Assembly: GCF_014838825.1 (NCBI RefSeq)
Contig: NZ_JACYMO010000008.1
Location: 1 to 64,000 of the forward strand
Reading direction: 5' to 3'
Source: Erwinia persicina
GTDB taxonomy: Bacteria > Pseudomonadota > Gammaproteobacteria > Enterobacterales > Enterobacteriaceae
DNA: 64,000 nucleotides
Positions 41,345-50,100 of the stretch are shown in pieces. The notes under the pieces are model-generated. The model saw nothing but the letters and a program-made list of their open reading frames with translations, was not told where the DNA came from and searched no databases. Numbering within the stretch: the first letter of the stretch is position 1; each line of letters opens with the position of its first letter. The translations under genes were made by a program, and so were the position numbers.

Positions 41345-41519
41345 AATCACTCCCATATTGTCTTCGTTGTTCCGTAGGACCTTTCCAACTCATACCCGCC
41401 ACTATAACCGCTAATCTCACGGAAGTGGAATCCTGCGGCAGCTTCGCTTAGTGTAGAACGACTTTTTTTTCGACGATCGACCGCGGGTCAGGCCATTTTT
41501 CAGGGAATGTGACTAAATT

Positions 41520-42647
41520 ATGCAAACGATGTCTCCTCTGGCGCTTTATCAGCAAGCGCTGGAAAACGGCGAGTATCAGGCCGATGAAGTACAGCGTGCC
41601 GCCATCACCCGTTTAGACGGGATATATCAGGCATTAACCCGGGACAGCGCCGCAGCGGCACCTGCCGGCGGGGGGCTGTTTAGCCGGCTTAATAAGCTGC
41701 TGGGCAAAAGTAAAAACGATGCTCAGATACCGGTGCAGGGGCTGTATATGTGGGGCGGCGTCGGGCGCGGCAAGACCTGGCTGATGGACATATTTTTTCG
41801 GGCAATTCCTGGTGAGCGCAAGCAGCGTCTGCACTTCCACCGTTTTATGCTGCGGGTACATCAGGAGCTGACCGCATTGCAGGGGCAGAGCGATCCACTG
41901 CAGATTGTTGCTGACCGTTTTAAAGCCGAAACCGACCTGCTGTGCTTCGACGAATTTTTTGTCTCGGATATCACCGATGCCATGCTGCTGGGCACGCTGA
42001 TGGAAGCCCTGTTCAGCCGGGGCATAACGCTGGTGGCAACCTCGAACATTCCACCGGACGATCTTTATCGTAACGGACTGCAACGGGCGCGTTTTATCCC
42101 GGCCATTGAGATGATTAAGCAGCACTGCGAAATTATGAACGTCGACGCCGGGATAGATTATCGCCTGCGTACGCTGACCTCCGCACACCTGTGGATGACT
42201 CCGCTGGGGGATGAAACCAGTAGAGAAATGGAGCGGATGTTTATTGCCCTCGCCGGGAAACCGCGTGAAGACCACGAGCCGCTGGAGATTAATCATCGTC
42301 AGTTGCCGACGCTGGGCATTGCAGAGGGCGTGCTGGCGATGGATTTTCTCGCGCTGTGCGGCGAAGGACGCAGTCAGCACGACTATATTGAACTGTCACG
42401 CCGTTTCCACAGCGTATTGCTGTATGATGTGCCGGTGATGATTTACAAGACGGAAGACCAGGCACGGCGATTCCTGGCGCTGGTGGATGAATTTTACGAG
42501 CGTCATGTGAAGCTGGTGGTCTCGGCAGAAACATCACTTTATGAGATTTATCAGGGTACGCGGCTGAAGTTTGAGTACCAGCGCTGCGTCTCCCGCCTGC
42601 AGGAGATGCAGAGCGAAGAGTACCTGCGGCTGCCGCATTTACCCTGA
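41520..42647 (+). CDS. zapE: Cell-division ATPase ZapE (YhcM)
   Basis: This 375-residue AFG1-type P-loop ATPase associates with the Z ring and is needed under low oxygen and heat. Walker A is GGVGRGKTWLMD near residues 79-90 and Walker B LLCFDEFFVSD near 140-150. Length equals E. coli ZapE. Upstream of rplM in the conserved order. Confidence 0.96.
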   Translation: MQTMSPLALYQQALENGEYQADEVQRAAITRLDGIYQALTRDSAAAAPAGGGLFSRLNKLLGKSKNDAQIPVQGLYMWGGVGRGKTWLMDIFFRAIPGERKQRLHFHRFMLRVHQELTALQGQSDPLQIVADRFKAETDLLCFDEFFVSDITDAMLLGTLMEALFSRGITLVATSNIPPDDLYRNGLQRARFIPAIEMIKQHCEIMNVDAGIDYRLRTLTSAHLWMTPLGDETSREMERMFIALAGKPREDHEPLEINHRQLPTLGIAEGVLAMDFLALCGEGRSQHDYIELSRRFHSVLLYDVPVMIYKTEDQARRFLALVDEFYERHVKLVVSAETSLYEIYQGTRLKFEYQRCVSRLQEMQSEEYLRLPHLP

Positions 42648-42716
42648 AGCTTGCATTACTGTAACGTGGTAGTAATTTTATCGCAGAAAACGTTCGATCT
42701 TTATGGGCGACTTCTC

Positions 42717-42722
42717 TATAAT
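42717..42722 (+). promoter_or_regulatory. rplM-rpsI promoter (-10)
   Basis: A perfect TATAAT lies 170 nt before rplM, followed by CTTGCGAC. The -35 (TTCGAT at 42693-42698, 18-bp spacer) is poor. This fits a ribosomal protein promoter with a long leader. Confidence 0.5.
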
Positions 42723-42728
42723 CTTGCG

Positions 42729-42891
42729 ACCCCACGTTACAACAAAGGTTTTTTTCCCAAAACTCTTTGTGTTCCGGTAACTCTATCCGAAGGGGTGGGC
42801 TTACTGGTCAAGATGGTCGTGTGAGCTCCAACCGTTTATTCAAGCGTTTGGGATTTCACCAACGTGTAACTTAATTTGGGTAAGCTTTTAG
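42729..42891 (+). promoter_or_regulatory. rplM mRNA leader (likely L13 autoregulatory region)
   Basis: The roughly 160-nt untranslated leader before rplM has several short complementary stretches. In E. coli, ribosomal protein L13 binds the rplM leader and represses translation of rplM-rpsI. I infer the same here from leader length and operon structure; no defined motif was aligned. Confidence 0.4.
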
Positions 42892-43728
<837 letters not shown>

Positions 43729-43759
43729 TTTTTTCTGCCAAGGCAGGATCGATTATCGG

Positions 43760-43790
43760 AAAACCCGGTGCCTGGCGCCGGGTTTTTTAT
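43760..43790 (+). terminator. rplM-rpsI terminator
   Basis: AAAACCCGG and CCGGGTTTTTT form a strong stem around a GCCTGGCG loop, ending in a T tract about 30 nt after rpsI. Classic intrinsic terminator. Confidence 0.9.
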
Positions 43791-44035
43791 TTTCTTCTGA
43801 TGCAAAAAGCGCGAAACACACACCGCTTTACCATTTTCCCCCGCAATTCCGTGTGCGACCCCCCACAAGCTGGCTAAAATCTGGTAAACTGTGTGTCACT
43901 TTGTGCCCATTGGCCGGGTAATAACGTGTGTATCCTGTGTACCAGGGAGCGGTTAATTTTCGGGCCGGTGGCAATAATGAGTCGCCACGTGGATGGCTAT
44001 TCGCAGTAATTTTCTCGATAAACTTGGAGGTTTAC

Positions 44036-44677
44036 ATGGCTGTCGCTGCCAACAAACGTTCGGTAATGACGCTGTTTTCTGGTCCGACTGACATTTTCAG
44101 CCACCAGGTACGCATTGTACTGGCTGAGAAGGGTGTTAGTGTCGAGATCGAGCAGGTTGAAACGGATAACCTGCCGCAGGATCTGATCGACCTCAACCCA
44201 TACCGTACCGTGCCCACCCTCGTTGATCGCGAGCTGACGCTGTATGAATCGCGCATCATCATGGAATACCTGGACGAACGTTTCCCGCATCCTCCGCTGA
44301 TGCCGGTTTACCCGGTTGCCCGTGGTGAAAGCCGCCTGATGATGCACCGTGTTGAGCAGGACTGGTACAGCCTGATGCGTAAAGTCGAAAATGGCACCGC
44401 GCAGGAAGCTGAAGCTGCACGTAAGCAACTGCGTGAAGAGCTGCTGGCGATTGCGCCACTGTTCGCCCGTACGCCGTTCTTTATGAGCGAAGAGTTCAGC
44501 CTGGTTGACTGCTATCTGGCTCCGCTGCTGTGGCGTTTACCACAGATGGGTATTGAACTGGTCGGTGCCGGGTCTAAAGAGCTGAAAGGCTATATGACAC
44601 GTGTCTTCGAGCGTGATTCCTTCCTGGCTTCTCTGACGGAAGCGGAACGTGAAATGCGCCTGCAAACGCGGGGCTGA
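44036..44677 (+). CDS. sspA: Stringent starvation protein A
   Basis: This 213-residue glutathione-S-transferase-fold protein binds RNA polymerase, lowers H-NS and supports acid tolerance. The N-terminal thioredoxin-like part (MTLFSGPTDIFSHQVRIVLAEKG) is typical and lacks GST catalytic residues. The start at 44036 follows GGAGG by 5 nt and matches E. coli (212 aa). It is 5 nt before sspB. Confidence 0.97.
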   Translation: MAVAANKRSVMTLFSGPTDIFSHQVRIVLAEKGVSVEIEQVETDNLPQDLIDLNPYRTVPTLVDRELTLYESRIIMEYLDERFPHPPLMPVYPVARGESRLMMHRVEQDWYSLMRKVENGTAQEAEAARKQLREELLAIAPLFARTPFFMSEEFSLVDCYLAPLLWRLPQMGIELVGAGSKELKGYMTRVFERDSFLASLTEAEREMRLQTRG

Positions 44678-44682
44678 TTACG

Positions 44683-45186
44683 ATGGAAATGTCCCAACTT
44701 ACCGCACGTCGTCCTTATCTGCTGCGCGCTTTCTATGAGTGGTTGCTTGACAACAATCTCACGCCGCATCTGGTCGTCGACATTAACTTGCCCGGCGTGA
44801 TGGTGCCCCTGGAGTATGCCCGCGATGGTCAGATCGTTCTGAACATTGCTCCGCGTGCCGTGGGCAATCTCGAGTTGGGCAATGATGACGTTCGCTTCAG
44901 CGCCCGTTTTGGTGGCGTTCCCCGTCAGGTCTCCGTGCCTATGGCTGCGGTACTGGCGGTTTATGCGCGGGAAAACGGTGCCGGGACGATGTTTGAACCG
45001 GAACCGGCGTATGATGAAGCCGGTGAGTTTGAAGCTTCAACTGCACAGGATGATGATGCGCCAGAAACGGTCATGTCGGTGATCGACGGCGATCGTCCCG
45101 ATGATGCAGGTTCTGATGACGATAACGGCCCCGACGATGAACCGCCTCCGCGTGGTGGTCGTCCGGCGCTTCGCGTCGTAAAATAA
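44683..45186 (+). CDS. sspB: ClpXP adaptor SspB
   Basis: This 167-residue adaptor delivers ssrA-tagged proteins to ClpXP. The folded domain (about residues 1-110) binds the tag. The acidic flexible linker (Asp/Glu-rich, about 112-155) leads to the ClpX-binding tail RGGRPALRVVK, which is intact. It is cotranscribed with sspA. The length agrees with E. coli (165). Confidence 0.97.
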   Translation: MEMSQLTARRPYLLRAFYEWLLDNNLTPHLVVDINLPGVMVPLEYARDGQIVLNIAPRAVGNLELGNDDVRFSARFGGVPRQVSVPMAAVLAVYARENGAGTMFEPEPAYDEAGEFEASTAQDDDAPETVMSVIDGDRPDDAGSDDDNGPDDEPPPRGGRPALRVVK

Positions 45187-45212
45187 AAACGGGCCTTCGG
45201 GCCCGTTTTTTT
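45186..45212. terminator. Bidirectional terminator between sspB and the diflavin reductase
   Basis: ACGGGCC and GGCCCGT form a stem over a TTCG loop, with A4 before and T8 after. It ends sspAB on the plus strand and, with the A run, can end the diflavin reductase gene on the minus strand. Confidence 0.85.
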
Positions 45213-45250
45213 TACACTGTCTATCCGGGAGCGCTTCGCCCCCGGATTCA

Positions 45251-47008
45251 TCAGTAGACGTCGCGCAGGTAGCGCTTTTCTTTTTTCAGCTGGTCAACGT
45301 AATCGGCTGCGCGCTCTGCAGACAACCCGCCAAACTGCGTAATCACTTCATACAGCGCCTTATCCACGTCTTTCGCCATGCGCGAAGCATCGCCACAAAC
45401 GTAGAAGTATGCCCCTTCCTGCAGCCAGGCATACAGCTCGGCACCCTGTTCCATCATCCGCGTCTGGACGTAGATTTTCTCTGCCTGATCGCGTGAAAAT
45501 GCCAGGTCGAGACGGGTCAGCAGACCGCTTTCCTGCCAGGCTTTCAGCTCATCCTGATAGATGAAGTCATGTTCCTGATGCTGATCGCCAAAGAACAGCC
45601 AGTTTTTCCCTTTGGCACCGACGGCTTCGCGCTCTTCCAGAAAAGCACGGAAGGGGGCAATACCGGTTCCCGGACCGATCATGATCAGCGGTGCATCGCC
45701 GTTTGCCGGAACGCGGAAGGCTTTATTCGGTGAAATAAAGATGGCGGGTTTTTCACCGCGCTTGACGCGCTCGGCCAGGTAGGTTGAGCAGACGCCGCTG
45801 CGGGCACGGCCAGCGCTGTGATAACGGACGGAGGCGATAGTCAGGTGCACCTGGTTAGGATGGGCTTTCTGACTGGATGAAATCGAGTAAGCACGATGCT
45901 GTAGCGGACGCAGCAGGCCAACAAACTCCGGAATGCTCAGCGAACGGGTCACATCCAGCTGCAGCAGATCCAGGGTATCTTTGCCCCACAGCCACACGCC
46001 CAGGGCATCTTTATCATCGTGCTGTAAGACGTGGCGCAGCTCCTGGTTGGTGGTGTTCTGACCCACCCACTCAATCAGCTTGCGCGACGGCTCAGAAATC
46101 TCGAACTGGTAGGTCAGCAGGTCGCCCAGGCTGCGGTCAAAGCCGGGGACCGGGTTATCGTAGTCGGATTTCAGCTGCGTCAGCAGCAGGTTAACCAGTG
46201 CCGGCTCGTTGACCGGGATCACCCCCAGCGCATCGCCTGCTTCGTACTTCAGCCCGCTGTCTGTGAGGTCAAATTCAAAGTGACGGATATCCTTGCCGGA
46301 CTTCTCACCGGACAGACGCTTGTTGGTCGCCAGGGCGGCGGCATAAGGATTATTTTTATTGCTGCCGGGGATCACCGGTGCTTCCGGTGCGCTCTCCAGC
46401 GCGGTGCCGCTGCTGCCTGCACTGGCGGCAAACTGCGGCATCGCGCCGGCGATCCATGCACTGGACGGCTCTTCGTAGTCGATATCACAGTCAATACGGT
46501 CACTGACGCGTTTTGCACCCAGTTGCTCAAGGCGCATATCAATAAATTTACCCGCCTGGCAGAAGCCATCGTAGCCGGTATCACCAATAGCCAGAACCGC
46601 AAAGTGCATCTGCTCCAGGCGCGGTGCAGTGCTGGCGGAAATCGCCTGCCAGAACAGCTGTGCGTTGTCCGGCATCTCGCCTTCGCCGTAGGTCGAGGTG
46701 ATCACCAGCACGTGACGCATGGTGGCAAACACGTCGATATCCACTTCGCCCAGCCCCTGGACGACCGGCACCAGGCCTTTCGCCCGCGCGGCTTTTGCTG
46801 CGCTTTGCGCTAAGGCTTCAGCATTACCTGTCTGCGAACCAAACAGGATATGAAGCTGTGTGGTGGCGGAAGAGGCCGCAGAGCCTGCGGCCTGTGGCTG
46901 GTTTTCCAGCACCAGCAGACGTGAATGTAATCCGGCAAGGAAGCCTGCCAGCCAAAATTTCTGCTCGCCGTTAAACGGCGCGTCTTCAGGAATATAAGGA
47001 ATCTTCAT
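45251..47008 (-). CDS. CysJ-like NADPH diflavin reductase paired with the glutamate-synthase-like gene
   Basis: This 585-residue protein has the full order of a sulfite-reductase flavoprotein. It begins with an N-terminal helix segment, then a flavodoxin domain with FMN loop GSQTGNAEA (57-65) and STYGEGEMPD (105-114). The FAD domain follows with RAYS (372-375) and GVCST (405-409), then the NADPH domain with GPGTGIAP (445-452) and VCGDASRM (537-544), ending in the FAD-stacking C-terminal Tyr585. It is thus complete and probably active. No cysI or cysH lies near. It follows the GltB-like gene by 110 nt on the same strand. I infer it supplies NADPH electrons to that protein in place of GltD. It could instead be a displaced or duplicate cysJ. 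Confidence 0.85.
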   Translation of the reverse strand: MKIPYIPEDAPFNGEQKFWLAGFLAGLHSRLLVLENQPQAAGSAASSATTQLHILFGSQTGNAEALAQSAAKAARAKGLVPVVQGLGEVDIDVFATMRHVLVITSTYGEGEMPDNAQLFWQAISASTAPRLEQMHFAVLAIGDTGYDGFCQAGKFIDMRLEQLGAKRVSDRIDCDIDYEEPSSAWIAGAMPQFAASAGSSGTALESAPEAPVIPGSNKNNPYAAALATNKRLSGEKSGKDIRHFEFDLTDSGLKYEAGDALGVIPVNEPALVNLLLTQLKSDYDNPVPGFDRSLGDLLTYQFEISEPSRKLIEWVGQNTTNQELRHVLQHDDKDALGVWLWGKDTLDLLQLDVTRSLSIPEFVGLLRPLQHRAYSISSSQKAHPNQVHLTIASVRYHSAGRARSGVCSTYLAERVKRGEKPAIFISPNKAFRVPANGDAPLIMIGPGTGIAPFRAFLEEREAVGAKGKNWLFFGDQHQEHDFIYQDELKAWQESGLLTRLDLAFSRDQAEKIYVQTRMMEQGAELYAWLQEGAYFYVCGDASRMAKDVDKALYEVITQFGGLSAERAADYVDQLKKEKRYLRDVY

Positions 47009-47047
47009 CAGTTTTATCTACTCAATCCCGTTGAATACTCGCCATGC

Positions 47048-47081
47048 TTCGGGCCGCAGAGGGGTTGGCTGCCAGCCCGAA
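47048..47081 (-). other. Intercistronic hairpin in the GltB-like/diflavin operon
   Basis: TTCGGGC and GCCCGAA form a 7-bp stem with a 20-nt loop in the 110-nt gap. There is no T run, so the two genes are probably one transcript with adjusted stoichiometry. Confidence 0.45.
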
Positions 47082-47118
47082 ACAGGGAAAGTATGAGTCA
47101 CTGTTCATAGTCAAATAG

Positions 47119-50100
47119 TTAAGCTAATTTGCCGACGGCTGCTGCCAGTTCAGGCAGAGCAGCACGCGCAAACAACTCTTCAAAGTCAGGCAGTCGTCCC
47201 AGCACGTCACGGTTACACGCATCCTGGTACATGATCCAGCCGTAAGTCGCCAGACTGTCCATGGAGCGGATATTACGCTGCGTGAGCGCGGCTTTATAAT
47301 CGGTCATGCGCTTCGCACCGATCAGGCAGGCCAGCTCTTCATCACTGTAGCTCTCAATGGCTGCACGACCGTGGCGCTGCAGCTTGCTGATCAGGGTAAA
47401 ATCTTCCGTCATCAGCAGGTTACGCACCGCTTTCTCAACGGCCGGATCTTCCACAGCGGTGCCTTTCGGCAGGCGTGACAGCGCCAGCTGCTGCGCAGAA
47501 CTGAGTACGGTGTAGTTATTTAACAGCACCAGCATTTCAGGGGTGTCCGTCGCGCCGTAGCCCGGGACCGCACCATTGGCGATGGGTTTCCCTTCCCGCC
47601 AGGCCGCTTTAAATTTCGCCACCTGATGTCCGGCCAGCGCCGTGGAGAGCTCTTCCAGCAGATCCTTACGGCTCTTGGCTTTGAGGATCTCAGCGCCATC
47701 CTGATACAGCAGCAGGGAACGCGGCATCACATAAACAAAGTGCTGACACTCGGTTTCCCAGTGGTCTAGCAGCCACTGCGCACGCGGAGAAGCGGTGGCT
47801 TCCAGATGCCAGTTGAGCATCGTCAGTACCGCCTCTTTGTGCACGCGCGCCATTTCGCTGTCATCCGTGATGGAACCCAGCATCACGGAATCTGCTGCTG
47901 CAGATCCCGCCAGCGTGCCGTACGGGTCATACTGATAAGCGAAACCGCCACTCATACCGTTACCAAAGCCGGTACCGTAAGTGCCGAGGTTCAGCACCGC
48001 ACCGTTAGTCATATATTCGCAGCAGAAGTCACCCACGCCTTCGACCACGGCGGTGGCACCTGAGTTACGCACGGCAAAGCGGTCACCAGCCTGACCCTGA
48101 GCGAACAGACGTCCGCCGGTGGCACCGAACAGGGCGAAGTTACCGATCAGCACGTTGCCTTCAGCATCCTCAGATCCGCCGCCCGGGGACATCACCACAA
48201 TTTCTCCGCCGCACTGTCCTTTACCAACACCGTCGTTACAGGTGCCGTAATGCTCCAGGCGCATGCCGTCGTTACAGAACACGCCATAAGACTGACCGGC
48301 GGAGCCGGAGGTGGAAATCGTGACCGTCGCCGGAGCCAGATAGCGACGGCCGCGATCGTCCAGCAACGCCGCCGGAATACGGTTCAGGTGTTCGGCATTC
48401 AGCGTGTGGTTCAGCAGGCGTTCGATATCAATGGCCAGCTGGCCGCCCACGCTCTTGTTGCGGTTGTTCAGCGTGATCCCGTCACCCAGTGCGATCGCGG
48501 TCGATCCCTGACTGACCAGGCGATCGTTCAGCAGATCGATCCAGCCATTATCCAGTTCGAAATCTTTTTCCAGATAGACCGGGTGGGCAATTTTCACCTC
48601 AGGCACCACGGTTAACATGGCGCGCAGATCCAGTTTACCCACTTCCAGCGGGTGGTCCATCAGGTGAAGCAGGTCAGACCGGCCACGTGCCTCACGCAGT
48701 GAACGCAGGCCCAGGCGTGCCAGCATCTCACGCACTTCGTGGGCCACGTTGATAAAGTACTGCGCCAGCTGGCGCGGATCCCCGTCGAAGGCTTCGGCAT
48801 TGGTGGTGAGACCGGCCGGGCACTTCACGTTGCAGTTTTTCGCCATCACGCACTTCAGCATCATCAGTGCCGTGGTGCCGAATTCAAAGCTGTCGCCGCC
48901 CAGCAGTGCGGATTTCACCACGTCACTGCCCGTCTGCTGTGCACCCGAGCAGCGCAGCAGCACTTTCTCACGCAGGCCGTTGGCACACAGCGCCTGATGG
49001 ACTTCCGCAATGCCGATCTCCGCTACCCGCCCGGTATATTTCAGGCTGGTCACTGAAGCGGCCCCGGTACCGCCGGTGTTGCCGGCCACGTTGATCACAT
49101 CAGCGCCGGCTTTCGCCACGCCAACTGCGATGGTGCCGATACCTTCAGAGGAGACCAGTTTGACAATCACCCGCACGCGGGCGGCCTTACAGTCGTGGAT
49201 CAGCTGGGCCAGATCCTCGATGGAGTAAGTGTCATGGTGCGGAGGAGGGGAGACCAGCTCCACGCCCGGGGTACCACCACGGGCTGCCGCGATTTCAACC
49301 GTCACCTTAGCCGCCGGTAACTGGCCGCCTTCACCCGGTTTTGCTCCCTGACCGATTTTGATTTCCAGCTCTTCCAGCATTGGGTCTGCCAGATAGGCGG
49401 CCCAGACGCCGAAACGACCGGATGCCAGCTGTTTAATGCGTGAAGCACGGATGGTACCGTGACGGGAATAGTGCTCACCCCCTTCTCCACAGTTACTCAT
49501 TCCACCTACCATATTGGTGCCGTGAGCAACGGCTTCATGCGCCGGTGCCACCAGCGCACCGTGACTCATCGCCCCGGAGGCAAAGGTACGGGTAATTTCA
49601 TGGGCAGGCTGCACTTCGCTTAACGGCAGCGCCGGAGCAAGAGTAAAGATGCGTGAAAGATAGTCAGCCGCTTTGCCGGTCGCCTTCAGAAGCAGGGCGT
49701 CTGCCACCACTTCCGCTTGTTCAATGGCGTCACCAAAGCGTTTTTTCAGCACGGTGGACAGTGTGGTCAGGCGGTCATGCTCACTTTTCAGGCCGACAAT
49801 GGCATCCGTCAGGCGCAGCGTGAACTGGCCTTCATGTGCCGCGTCGGCTTCACATACCAGGCCACGCACGGCAAAGCCGTTATTCACCAGCGAATAACGT
49901 CCCAGCTTACGCGTGAACTCGGCTTCGCTGTCGACGTGGGTCAGATCTGCCGGCAGGGCGAGAATATCACGCAGTGCCGCCGGGCGGCGCTTGCGCTCTT
50001 CCAGCATCAGGCTGGAGAACTGACGGTAATCCGCAGTGATAGTGAAGTTGTCGATCACCTCGTCCGGGATGCGTTCGAAACTGCTGTCCGCAAAGGATTT

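Noticed and set aside
41634..42380. A 248-codon minus-strand frame inside zapE
   Set aside because: Antisense shadow of zapE, no start signals or homology.
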